A stretch of 64,000 bases of DNA from NCBI GenBank assembly GCA_030765525.1, contig JAVCCK010000019.1:1-64000 (forward strand), given 5' to 3'. Positions 25,263-33,309 of the stretch are shown in pieces. Both the position numbers and the translations under genes were made by a program. The notes below the pieces were generated by a model, which saw only the letters and a list, made by a program, of their open reading frames with translations, ran no database searches and had not been told where the DNA came from. The DNA is from Candidatus Lernaella stagnicola (lineage in GTDB: Bacteria; Lernaellota; Lernaellaia; Lernaellales; Lernaellaceae). Within the stretch, counting starts at the first letter, position 1; each line of letters starts with the position of its first letter.

Positions 25263-26707
25263 GACGCACCCCCCACCGTGACGCCGCGAAAGCGTGCGGC
25301 GCTGCAACCGTGCCCCACACGGGCGGTTTGCATCGGTTGCCCCTTGCCGCAATTCGGCACGCCGATGACCCGCCACTCCTGCTCGTTGCCCACCGCGTCG
25401 CAGCTTCCCCAAAAACGCGGCGTGATGCCCACGTACACGGGGTTGCGAAGCAGCTTGGTTCGTTTGCCGTTTTCGATCAGGTACGCGTACTCGCAACTGA
25501 AGCTGAAGTTCAACCGCAGATCGTCGATGCTCCAACTCTTGTTGACGTCCATCAGCAGGCCGCGCTTCGTGTCGGCGATGAGTTCTTCCAACGACGGACC
25601 GCGAGGATCCGGCGCCAGGTTGATGTTCGTCATGCGAATCAACGGCAGCCGCGACCATCCCGCCGCGCGCATCGTGCCGTTGGACGCCAACCCCAAAGCC
25701 GCCGCCGTCTCCCGCGACATTTGGTAGCCGACGAAGATGCCGTCGCGCACCAGATCGAAGCGCTGCGCCCGCACGCCTTCGTCGTCCCATCCGAAGCTGC
25801 CCAGGGCGCCGGGAATCGTCGCGTCGCCGTACAAGTTCACCTTCTCGCTGCCGTAACGCAGCGAGCCCAAACGGTCGGGCGTCATAAACGAGCCTCCCGC
25901 CAGGCTGATCTCCGTGCCCAGCGCGCGGTCCAACTCGGTCGGGTGTCCGCACGATTCATGAATTTGCAGCGCCAGTTGCGGCCCTGCGAGAATGATGTCG
26001 TACTCGCCCCGCGGGCACTCGGGCGCCGCTAGTAATTCGGCCGCCAGCGCGGCGGTCTGTCCTGCGTTGCCCGGTAGATTGAGTTCCTCGATCAACTCAA
26101 AACCGGCCGAGCCCCAACCGCCGCCGTGCGAATTTGGGTACGAAACCCGCTGCGTATCCCCGCCGCCCTGCGCGATGGCTTCGAGCGCCGCGCCACTGTG
26201 CAAAATATCCTGCTTGATCTCGGCGCCTTCCGTATCCACATAGACTTTGCGCTCGCGCATGAACTGCATGTGAGCCTTGCCGGAGCCGATGTCCGAATGC
26301 CTCTCCATTTCCCGGCAGGCCGAAACGAGAAGATCGATCTTCCTCTCGCGGGACACTTCTTCCGGATCGATCCGGCGCGGACTCGTGTACTCCCCGCGTT
26401 CGGCGAGCCGGTCGTCCAAGCGTGCGGGTTCGGTCGTCGTCAACGCGCTGGCCCGCGCGATGTCCACGGCGCGCTCGGCGCAGGCGGTCACCGCCGCTTC
26501 GGTAAGTTGGTTGGTCGAGGCAAAACCCCACGCACCCTTGGCCAGCACGCGAATCCCCAATCCTCGACTTTCGGATTCGCTCAGCGCTTCGACCCGCTCG
26601 CCGCGAACCATGATCCGTTGGTCGGTCGTGGTCACGGCTCGCGCATCCGCGTAGTCGATGTTTTTCTTCGCGAGCTGAGCAATCGCCAAGTCGGCCCATT
26701 TTTTCAT
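25259..26707 (-). CDS. tldD: TldD-like zinc metalloprotease subunit
   Basis: 482 residues from ATG 26707, with GGAGGA 6 nt upstream. The catalytic motif HESCGH at 250-255 is the family's HExxxH. The Cys ligand is probably in the C-terminal CGKGQPMQTARVGHGCSAARF stretch. FDDEG-like (FGWDDEGV), SRETAAALG and MRAAGWSRLPLIRMTNINL motifs are also present. It heads the operon, and the overlap with tldE gives coupled synthesis of the heterodimer. Substrates are unknown and no RiPP precursor was found in the window. Confidence 0.92.
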   Translation of the reverse strand: MKKWADLAIAQLAKKNIDYADARAVTTTDQRIMVRGERVEALSESESRGLGIRVLAKGAWGFASTNQLTEAAVTACAERAVDIARASALTTTEPARLDDRLAERGEYTSPRRIDPEEVSRERKIDLLVSACREMERHSDIGSGKAHMQFMRERKVYVDTEGAEIKQDILHSGAALEAIAQGGGDTQRVSYPNSHGGGWGSAGFELIEELNLPGNAGQTAALAAELLAAPECPRGEYDIILAGPQLALQIHESCGHPTELDRALGTEISLAGGSFMTPDRLGSLRYGSEKVNLYGDATIPGALGSFGWDDEGVRAQRFDLVRDGIFVGYQMSRETAAALGLASNGTMRAAGWSRLPLIRMTNINLAPDPRGPSLEELIADTKRGLLMDVNKSWSIDDLRLNFSFSCEYAYLIENGKRTKLLRNPVYVGITPRFWGSCDAVGNEQEWRVIGVPNCGKGQPMQTARVGHGCSAARFRGVTVGGAS

Positions 26708-26781
26708 GACATTCCTCCACCTGCTGGAACGCCGCCTACACCACGGACGGCACAAGGTCATGTTAGAAATAAACGCTTGCT

Positions 26782-26823
26782 GAAAAAACACAAGTGCGAC
26801 GGGAACCCGAAGGCTCCCGCCGC
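26782..26823 (-). terminator. Rho-independent terminator with a UUCG loop
   Basis: On the minus strand a 12-bp stem (two G-T pairs) is capped by TTCG. A T-run (plus-strand A-run 26783-26788) follows 7 nt after the stem. It lies just after the stop of the PHP lipoprotein gene. Confidence 0.75.
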
Positions 26824-26833
26824 GCTGATTTGC

Positions 26834-29539
26834 TTAGTTAGAGACAGGCAGGCCCGGCGGGTCGAATTCGCCGTTGCAGTCGGTGTCGACCCAAATCGGG
26901 TTCGTGATGCCGAAGACGCGCTCGGTGTTAACCGGGTGCAGCGTGGCGCTCGTATGCCCGGCCGCGATCACGAAGTACGAGTCCTGCGTGATGGCCAGGG
27001 TGATCGTGTCGTCGTAACGCACGACATCCGTGGAGGCCGGCAGCGCGACTTCCGCCGCCAGCGTGCCATGATTGGTGTACACGCGCAGGTAGTCGGTAGC
27101 CACCCACGGCGCGGCTTGCACGACGATCTCCAAATCCACCGTGCCGCCGTCGGCGCAGGTGTACAGCCCGCCAATGCTTTCATCGCCGATGAAAAAGTCG
27201 ATCAACACGCCGTTGGACACTTGGTTTTGATGCGCCAAAATCGCCGCGACCATGTCGTCCGGATCGGCCGTGGTCGGGTCGTCGTCAGACATCGAAAACA
27301 CATTCCGCGGATTGCCCAAGGTGTTGCTTGTCGTGTGAGAGTCGGAGTTTCCGGTCATCGTGTACGTGTATCCCTGATCCAGGAAACTGTACCAATCCGC
27401 GAGCGCTCCTTCGTCGTTGTTGCCCGAGTTGAACACTTCGATGGCGTCGAAGTTCTCGGTCCAGCGCCGTTCGTCCACCGAATCCACGCCCGCGGCCGGG
27501 TCGTAACCCACCCAATCGAACCAAGCGGTGCTTGCCCGTGGGTGATTGATCTGAACAACTTGCGCCCCGAACTCGTTGCGGGCGATATCGAAGATCTCGT
27601 CGAATTCGTGCCGTCCCGCCGAGCCGCCGTTTTCGTCGTATTCCACCAGACGAATCGAGTAGTAGTCGTTCGCCGCCGGATCCGCGACCAGCGGCCACGC
27701 GTTGGTGTGACCAAACACCGGGCTGATCTCGCAACCGACAACCGGCTGCAGCCACGCGTCGGCCCCGGTCGCCGCGGCAATCGGCCCGTAATTCGACAGC
27801 GTGTCGTGGTCGGTGATGACCGGCATTTCAATGCCCTCGGCCGCGAGTTCTTTTATCCGCGACGTCGCCAATGCCTGCGAATCAATCGAATACTGTGTGT
27901 GAATGTGAAAGTCTGCGGTCATGTACCCGGTGCTGTCCACAACCCGTTCGATGCTTTCTTCCAGCAAGACCGTCTCGCCCGCTTCGATCGTCACATTCGC
28001 CTTGGCGATGTCGTACTCGAAGCCGCGGGAGACCGTGACCGTATAATCGCCCGGCATGATTCGTTCGGTGCCCATACCGGTCACCATCCAAATTCGATGC
28101 GCGACTCCGGCGGTCGCCGGCGCGTTGTAACCCGTTTGGAACGAAAGCTTGGCCGCCACCGGATTGCCGCCGCCGTCGGTGATGTCGTAGGAGAAAATCC
28201 CGGCATCGCCGAGCACGATTTCCGCATCCGCCTTCTGCCCGCGCGACACGGTGACATCCAACGGGGCCGAGTCGGTGCGTCCCGGTCCGCTCGCCACCAG
28301 CGTGTAGTCGCCGGGTTCCACCTCCAGCGAAAACGCCCCGGTTTCGTCGGGCCAGATCAGGCTGACGTAGTTCTGCCCGGCGGGTCGGTCGTCGGTGACC
28401 ATGACTTCAATCAGTTCGTAGTCATCGCTGCCCACCGGCAGGTTGATCTGGCCGGTCAACACGGCGGAATCGGTCACGCCGTCGTATTGGTTGATGATCG
28501 CGGGAAACATGTCGGTGTCGCCGTCGCCCACCAGGAACAAGCGCTCGTATGTGGCCTGGCCCATGGGCTCGATGTTAAGCACCGTGTCGATCAGCGGCAC
28601 GATTTCACCATCCACGTACGGCGCCCAGAACCGGTGGTCCGGCGCGTTCGTGGCCAAGGCGTACGATACCGTTTGCCACATCCGGTTGACGCCGCCGATC
28701 CATCGCAGACCGGCAAGCAAATCGAAGTCGTCCATGTTGAAACCGGAGCGCGGACCAAACGGCCGCGTCTCATCGCCCCAGAAAGGCAGGTCGGCCATCA
28801 GCACATGCCGCGTCGTGTTGGATCGGTCGATCAAGGTCGTGCGAATCGTCAGGTAGTCCGCATCCGGCAACAGGATGTAATCGTTCACGACCGTCAGTTC
28901 GTAGTCCCACGTCGGCGCGATGCTGTCGACCAAATGAATGCCGCCGTCTTTCCCCGCGACGCGGATCATCGCCTCGCCATCGGCACCTGACTCAACGATT
29001 TGGACTTCCTTGGCCAGGAACCCACGCGCCAGGCCGATCATCTGCTCCAAGCCCCACAGGCCGTCGGCTCCCGCTTCTTCCGGCGGACGAGCGCGGTCGG
29101 CGTCGATCACGTTGCCCGCGTAGCCGGTCCAGCCAATGCCCGAGTGCTGCGGCGAACGGATAATGAATTCGACTTGGGAATTATAGATTTTGTAGTCGCC
29201 GATTTCGGCGCGCGCCCGCGGCCCGCCGATCAGTTCGTCCACGTCGGTAATCATGCCGGCCCGCACTTCGCCGGGTCCCAGCGGTGTGGACAAGTCATCC
29301 CAAGGCGCCACGGTGTCGTTGTCGTCATCGTCGTCACCCGGGGTGGTATCGTCGTCGTCGCCGGGTGTTGTGTCATCGTTATTGTCGTCGTTGTTATCGT
29401 CGTCGTCGTCGTCCGACGGGGTGTCGTTATCGTCGTTGTCATCGTCATCGTCATCGTCATCGCATGCCGCCACGGCCAAGAGCGATGCAGCCAGCATAAC
29501 GATAATCAATAGCGGTAGGAGGGTTTTGAATCGATTCAT
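26834..29539 (-). CDS. Extracellular PHP-domain (CehA/McbA-like) phosphoesterase lipoprotein with an Asp-rich tether
   Basis: Starts at ATG 29539 with GAGAGG upstream; 901 residues. The signal ends at AVAAC (Cys26), followed by an acidic tether of about 50 residues, nearly all Asp and Asn with TPGDDDD units. A long beta-rich region (about 90-520) with carboxypeptidase-regulatory-like segments (PGDYTLVASGPG) precedes a PHP metal domain: DFHIHTQYSID, VITDHDT, the glutamate in VVGCEIS, and FNSGNNDEGALADWYSFLDQG with GNSDSH. The set matches CehA/McbA-type metallohydrolases, which cleave phosphate or carbamate esters. The long acidic linker suggests display away from the membrane. The substrate is unknown. 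Confidence 0.82.
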   Translation of the reverse strand: MNRFKTLLPLLIIVMLAASLLAVAACDDDDDDDDNDDNDTPSDDDDDDNNDDNNDDTTPGDDDDTTPGDDDDDNDTVAPWDDLSTPLGPGEVRAGMITDVDELIGGPRARAEIGDYKIYNSQVEFIIRSPQHSGIGWTGYAGNVIDADRARPPEEAGADGLWGLEQMIGLARGFLAKEVQIVESGADGEAMIRVAGKDGGIHLVDSIAPTWDYELTVVNDYILLPDADYLTIRTTLIDRSNTTRHVLMADLPFWGDETRPFGPRSGFNMDDFDLLAGLRWIGGVNRMWQTVSYALATNAPDHRFWAPYVDGEIVPLIDTVLNIEPMGQATYERLFLVGDGDTDMFPAIINQYDGVTDSAVLTGQINLPVGSDDYELIEVMVTDDRPAGQNYVSLIWPDETGAFSLEVEPGDYTLVASGPGRTDSAPLDVTVSRGQKADAEIVLGDAGIFSYDITDGGGNPVAAKLSFQTGYNAPATAGVAHRIWMVTGMGTERIMPGDYTVTVSRGFEYDIAKANVTIEAGETVLLEESIERVVDSTGYMTADFHIHTQYSIDSQALATSRIKELAAEGIEMPVITDHDTLSNYGPIAAATGADAWLQPVVGCEISPVFGHTNAWPLVADPAANDYYSIRLVEYDENGGSAGRHEFDEIFDIARNEFGAQVVQINHPRASTAWFDWVGYDPAAGVDSVDERRWTENFDAIEVFNSGNNDEGALADWYSFLDQGYTYTMTGNSDSHTTSNTLGNPRNVFSMSDDDPTTADPDDMVAAILAHQNQVSNGVLIDFFIGDESIGGLYTCADGGTVDLEIVVQAAPWVATDYLRVYTNHGTLAAEVALPASTDVVRYDDTITLAITQDSYFVIAAGHTSATLHPVNTERVFGITNPIWVDTDCNGEFDPPGLPVSN
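29312..29461 (-). repeat. Low-complexity Asp/Asn codon tract
   Basis: About 150 bp of GAC/GAT/AAC triplets coding the Asp-rich tether of the PHP lipoprotein. The codons are mixed (GAC and GAT), which argues for selection on the protein, not simple slippage. Confidence 0.9.
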
Positions 29540-29560
29540 TGATGAGACCTCTCGCGATAA

Positions 29561-29587
29561 ACCGTCATCGAACCAAACCATGACGGT
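29561..29587. promoter_or_regulatory. Inverted repeat in the leader of the PHP lipoprotein gene
   Basis: Arms ACCGTCAT (29561-29568) and ATGACGGT (29580-29587) form a perfect 8-bp inverted repeat with an 11-nt spacer. It lies between the promoter and the ribosome site, so it could be an operator or a leader hairpin. Confidence 0.4.
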
Positions 29588-29609
29588 TCGTTATTAATTT
29601 TGCTCATGT

Positions 29610-29637
29610 ATGTTAAGCGCCCGACCCCGAAAAGCAA
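29610..29637 (-). promoter_or_regulatory. Putative sigma-70 promoter of the PHP lipoprotein gene
   Basis: On the minus strand TTGCTT, 16 bp, TAACAT. The predicted start falls about 60-65 nt before the ATG and just upstream of the inverted repeat. Confidence 0.4.
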
Positions 29638-29639
29638 CG

Positions 29640-29910
29640 AAATGCCGCGCGATTTTCGACCACGACCCGCGTTTTCCATCCACCGCGCCGCGTCGAATAT
29701 CCGCGGCACGTCAAACACGATTGCAGCGCTGAATTTCCCGCGCTCCGCTGGTTCCTATGCGCTGCCTGGGAACGGCAGCCGGAGCCCTTTTCCACTTTGA
29801 TTTCAATATGTTGATAGCGTATCGTGCTCGGTTTCGGCCGGGTTGCGCGCGAATATCAAAAGCCATCTAAAAAAACATAAATAGCTGTAATGTAGCGGCT
29901 TTACCGTCTG
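29640..29910. other. Gene-free stretch with one hairpin
   Basis: No frame here has a convincing start, ribosome site or length. The only structure is a bulged hairpin at 29742-29785 (GCTCCG/CGGAGC, CTG/CAG, GTTCC/GGAAC), followed by CCTTTTCC. An A+T-rich run at 29865-29885 follows. The stretch may carry a small RNA or be regulatory, with nothing decisive. Confidence 0.3.
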
Positions 29911-29921
29911 CTCCTCCTTGT

Positions 29922-29937
29922 TGGCACGCGCCTTGCT
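29922..29937 (+). promoter_or_regulatory. Sigma-54 promoter
   Basis: TGGCACG, 4 bp, TTGCT is an exact match to the -24/-12 consensus, placed so that transcription would begin about 20 bp before the ATG at 29968. The lipoprotein gene should therefore depend on RpoN and an enhancer-binding activator. No activator gene is in the window. Confidence 0.85.
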
Positions 29938-29967
29938 CTATCTATCCAACGGAAAAGGAGCGAAACG

Positions 29968-30927
29968 ATGAAAAACAGCATCTTGATCCTACTCGCCGCT
30001 TTCTCTCTCCTTCTATCGGCCTGCGGCGCCATCGAAGATTTGATCGAAGATTCAACACGCCGGACCATTTCCATCTCCCGCACGATTCACGACGACGCTG
30101 CCGAGCGCGATGTGAAATCCGTAGCAGTTGCGCAAGGTTTGGTGATTCCGCCCGGCGGTTTTCGCGCAGCCGGACCGGTCAGCGTGGACCGTCTTTCCGA
30201 CAGCATCGAGGTATCGCGACTGGGCATCGGCGAAACGCGCTTTTTCCTGCGCGGCGTGCTGCGAAACGAAAGCGCGCAAACCACCGTCGTGACACTTGGC
30301 GCGGTGCCCAACGGCGATCCGGCGCAAGCGATCAATATCGGCACGATTACCCTCGCCCCCTATGAGAACCTGCGTTTGGAATCGGCGGCCGACCTGCCCG
30401 GCGCGGGTGAGATCATCCACCAAAACCTGACCGATTTGTTCAGTGTTTTGACCGACGAGTACCTGCTCGAAGCGGTAGTTTACCAAAGCGGAAATGCCCC
30501 GCTCATCGTGGAAAACCTCAAGTTCGCCGCCCTGCCGGTGTACTGGAAAACCAAGTCATTTGAAGACGATGGCATCAAAAGCTACAAGAAACACCTCGAC
30601 GGAATCCACGATGCGATGCTGAAGGGATCGGTCACCAACAAGGGCGACAGCACCGCCGAAGTGCGCGTTTACATGTACGGCAGCGAAGAGTTCGACGCGG
30701 AAAAAAGCCTGATCGCGCAAGCCTATCTCGCGCCCGGTGAAACCATCTCCGGTTACGACATGACCCGCGACGGCGGCGAATCGGAAATCGAGAGCGTTTT
30801 CAAAGATTTGATCGACGGCGACGAAGTTTTCTACGACTTTGTGGTGGTCAGCAAGAACCCGGTTTCGGTGATTAGCAACGAACTGCGAGCCGAAATTCGC
30901 ATCGATGTTGTAGCCAATATCTTCTAG
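29968..30927 (+). CDS. Sigma-54-controlled lipoprotein of unknown function
   Basis: 319 residues with AAAAGGAG before the ATG. The signal peptide ends in LSAC (Cys19). The mature protein has an early helix (IEDLIEDSTRRTISISR), then mostly beta-strands with two similar halves. These contain RFFLRGVLRNESAQTTVVTLGAVPNG and MLKGSVTNKGDSTAEVRVYMYGSEE, which read as tandem immunoglobulin-like or LEA-type sandwiches. I do not recognise a named family. It has no Asp tether. It stands alone between a sigma-54 promoter and a strong terminator, which suggests a regulated monocistronic envelope protein. Confidence 0.85.
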   Translation: MKNSILILLAAFSLLLSACGAIEDLIEDSTRRTISISRTIHDDAAERDVKSVAVAQGLVIPPGGFRAAGPVSVDRLSDSIEVSRLGIGETRFFLRGVLRNESAQTTVVTLGAVPNGDPAQAINIGTITLAPYENLRLESAADLPGAGEIIHQNLTDLFSVLTDEYLLEAVVYQSGNAPLIVENLKFAALPVYWKTKSFEDDGIKSYKKHLDGIHDAMLKGSVTNKGDSTAEVRVYMYGSEEFDAEKSLIAQAYLAPGETISGYDMTRDGGESEIESVFKDLIDGDEVFYDFVVVSKNPVSVISNELRAEIRIDVVANIF

Positions 30928-30957
30928 CCCCCTGCGGCATAACCTCCTCTCGTCCAT

Positions 30958-30988
30958 GGAGCCCGAGTTCCCCGGGCTCCTTTCTTTT
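30958..30988 (+). terminator. Rho-independent terminator
   Basis: A perfect 8-bp stem GGAGCCCG / CGGGCTCC with a 7-nt loop, followed by TTTCTTTT. It closes the sigma-54-driven lipoprotein gene. Confidence 0.85.
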
Positions 30989-31144
30989 GCCTGGAAAATT
31001 TGTGACCAGGACGCTAAAACGCGGCGCAGCGAACCTCGCATGTGTCCGCTCGGCCGCCGACCAACGACCGGATAGTGTCCGATTCGGCGGCAATTTACGT
31101 CCACACGACGCCTTTAAGAGCGCAACCTAAGCTGCCGGCAACCT

Positions 31145-32305
31145 CTATTTTTCCTGCCAGGTGATCAACTCCGCGTCGACCTCGGCCTGCATGCCGTCCC
31201 CGGCGTAGTCGCTTTTGAAGCGATCCCAGCCGCGCAGGCGATGGTTCAAAAAGGCCACGATGTACTTCTTGGCCAAGGCCTTGACCACCGTATGGTCGGC
31301 GGTGCCGACGTTGCAAGGATCCAGCGGCAGTTGGGGCACGAAATCGGTGTGGTCGGCACCGCGGAAAGTGGTTTCGACCGAGGGCGGCGGCGAGTTGCCG
31401 AAAAATTGCTGGTAGTTGTCCTCGACCGGCGCACAGGCCTGGCCGAACACTTCCCGGCCGCTTTCCGAGCCGCCCAGGTAGAGCGTGGGCACGATCAGAT
31501 CGGGGGCCAGGTCGGGGTTCACGCGGGGAAATCGTTCGGGGTCCGGATTCGGGATCGGGCCGGCGCCGTCGACCGGGTCGATGCCCGCCACGGCGTCGAT
31601 ACCGTTGTCGTAGATCGCCGCCAGCGTCGAGAGCTTGCCGCCCAGCGAGTGGCCCACTGCCGCCACGCGGGCGCGGTCGAGCAGCCCAAAGAGTTGCGAC
31701 TGGTCATCCTGTGTTTCGCAACAAAGGGTGTTGGCAATAAAGAGCAAGTCGAGGGCCGACTCGCGGTGGTTGATTTTAGCCAGCGCCAGCGCGCCGGAGT
31801 AGGGCAGATTCGGCGCAACGGCGACAAAGCCCCAGGTGGCGAGGCGTTCGGTGTATTCGCGCACCAGCAACTTGGTTCCGGAAAAGCCGTGAACGACCAA
31901 GACAATCGGGAACGGAGCGTCGTCCGCCGCGATGTTTTCACCGTCGCGCGAAGGGAAAAGGATTTCGGCGTCGATGTCACGATCCCGCGCCGCGTCGATG
32001 AATGTGCGCCGCACTTCCACGAAGGAATACGGTCCTTCCTGCGCGGCGGGGATGCCGGGGTCGCCGATCGGCAGGTCGCCGGGCGTCAAATTACAGCACG
32101 GCGTGTACGGATGATTCAGGCCGTCATCGGCGTCGTCGTCGTTGTTATCATCATCATTGTTGTCATCATCATTATCGTCGTCGTTGTCGTCGTCATCGCT
32201 CGCGGCGTCGTTGTCATCGTCGTCGTCCTGAACGCAGGCGGCAACGAGCGACAAGGTCAGTAAAACGACGAGCATCAACATGATCCAGAACCGTCGGTAA
32301 TCCAT
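31145..32305 (-). CDS. Alpha/beta-hydrolase lipoprotein with an Asp-rich tether
   Basis: 386 residues. The signal ends in VAAC (Cys24), with an Asp/Asn tether to about residue 60. The hydrolase core has the oxyanion loop VVHGFSGT, the nucleophile elbow GHSLGG, an Asp-containing GIDPVDGAG strand and a C-terminal HTDF that may provide the catalytic His. The layout resembles chlorophyllase/PET-hydrolase-like or platelet-activating-factor acetylhydrolase-like esterases. Six cysteines (PCCN, LCCE, QACAP, DPCN) suggest disulfides, which fits an exported enzyme. The substrate is unknown. No obvious partner gene is nearby. Confidence 0.83.
   Translation of the reverse strand: MDYRRFWIMLMLVVLLTLSLVAACVQDDDDDNDAASDDDDNDDDNDDDNNDDDNNDDDADDGLNHPYTPCCNLTPGDLPIGDPGIPAAQEGPYSFVEVRRTFIDAARDRDIDAEILFPSRDGENIAADDAPFPIVLVVHGFSGTKLLVREYTERLATWGFVAVAPNLPYSGALALAKINHRESALDLLFIANTLCCETQDDQSQLFGLLDRARVAAVGHSLGGKLSTLAAIYDNGIDAVAGIDPVDGAGPIPNPDPERFPRVNPDLAPDLIVPTLYLGGSESGREVFGQACAPVEDNYQQFFGNSPPPSVETTFRGADHTDFVPQLPLDPCNVGTADHTVVKALAKKYIVAFLNHRLRGWDRFKSDYAGDGMQAEVDAELITWQEK
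32125..32233 (-). repeat. Low-complexity Asp/Asn codon tract
   Basis: About 36 codons, nearly all GAC, GAT or AAC, directly after the lipobox Cys of the alpha/beta-hydrolase lipoprotein. The composition and position match the tract in the PHP lipoprotein gene. Confidence 0.9.
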
Positions 32306-32402
32306 GAATTCTCCGTTGCGTTACGGTCACTCCGATATACCTAACTGACGTAAGACCGCCGCGCCGCATTGGCAAGGCTTTTTCCGGCGAAAGAGCGCCG
32401 TA

Positions 32403-32431
32403 TTGAATCACGACGGGCAATTCTGTACAGT
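32403..32431 (+). promoter_or_regulatory. Sigma-70-like promoter of the TPR lipoprotein-RND run
   Basis: TTGAAT, 17 bp, TACAGT, with a predicted start about 36 nt before the ATG at 32474. The same TACAnT -10 form occurs at 54052 and 56278. Confidence 0.5.
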
Positions 32432-32473
32432 CTCGCCACGATTTTCGGAGTCGAAAAGGAGATTCGCGCGCAG

Positions 32474-33295
32474 ATGAAGCAACGCAGATTAGTCAAAACT
32501 TTGTGCGGAGCACTGGCTATCGGCATGATGTGCCTCGCGTTAACCGTCGCCGGTTGTCAGACGATGTTGCCGGCGCCCCAGGGCGTCCGTACGCTGCCCG
32601 ACGATCCGTCGGAATTGATGCGAATTGCCGAAACCACCTTCGACCGACGCGGGCCGACCGAAGCGGTATGGACCAGCTACCAAGCAGCCTGCCGTGTCGC
32701 CGCCGCTGATCCGCAAAATGAAGCAGCGCAGTTTATGGTTGCGCGCGCGGCGAGTTGGCTGCTGGAATTCACCGACAACGATTTCCAGCGAAAAGACGTC
32801 GCCAAGGCCGGATACGAAGCGGCGCGATGCGCGTTGGAGCTGAGCGACAACAAGCGCGGCGCATACCATTTCCTGGCGGGCGCAAACCTGGGCTTTGCGC
32901 TGCGCGAAAGCTCGGCTCCGCACATGGGCGATGTCAAACACGTCCGTGATTACCTGCAAAGGGCGATTGAATTGGAGCCGGATTACAGCCGCGGCGCTGC
33001 GTTTCGAGCCCTTGGCATGTTGTTGCTTTATGCGCCAAGTTGGCCCATGAGCGTTGGTGATCCGGATGCCGCCATTGATATACTGCGGCAAGCGGTCCAG
33101 CGGTATCCGGACATGCCCGCCAATTGGGTGATGCTGGCCATCGCGTACTCGGAACTGGGCCGCAAGGCCGAAGCGCTGGCCGCGGCACGCGAGGCGAAAA
33201 TGACGCTCGGCGCCGATGCCGGTCTATGGGGCGTGCCGGGGCACCGTTGGCAGAGTCGCATTGATTCTCTGCGCGCCAAGTTCAACGGCCCCTAA
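32474..33295 (+). CDS. TPR lipoprotein
   Basis: 273 residues from ATG 32474, behind AAAAGGAG. The signal ends in VAGC (Cys25). The mature part has at least three or four TPR-like helical pairs (for example YLQRAIELEPDYSRGAAFRALG and AIDILRQAVQRYPDMPANWVMLAIAYSELGRKAEAL). The central SWPMSVGDPDAAI block is reminiscent of TatT-like TPR partners of transport systems, but I would not name it so. It sits 14 bp before an RND exporter gene and probably forms part of that complex on the periplasmic or outer-membrane side. Confidence 0.85.
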   Translation: MKQRRLVKTLCGALAIGMMCLALTVAGCQTMLPAPQGVRTLPDDPSELMRIAETTFDRRGPTEAVWTSYQAACRVAAADPQNEAAQFMVARAASWLLEFTDNDFQRKDVAKAGYEAARCALELSDNKRGAYHFLAGANLGFALRESSAPHMGDVKHVRDYLQRAIELEPDYSRGAAFRALGMLLLYAPSWPMSVGDPDAAIDILRQAVQRYPDMPANWVMLAIAYSELGRKAEALAAAREAKMTLGADAGLWGVPGHRWQSRIDSLRAKFNGP

Positions 33296-33309
33296 GGAGA
33301 ACTGATCGG

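Noticed and set aside
26126-28990. A 954-codon open frame on the plus strand
   Set aside because: It lies wholly opposite tldD and the PHP lipoprotein gene, has His/Arg/Val-rich composition typical of a reverse-strand shadow, and has no domain.
29312-29461. Repetitive trinucleotide tract, considered as CRISPR or microsatellite
   Set aside because: There are no spacers or fixed repeats. It is in frame as the Asp/Asn tether and uses both GAC and GAT.
29640-29910. tRNA or small RNA gene
   Set aside because: No cloverleaf or conserved tRNA bases. Only one bulged hairpin, reported as a low-interest finding.
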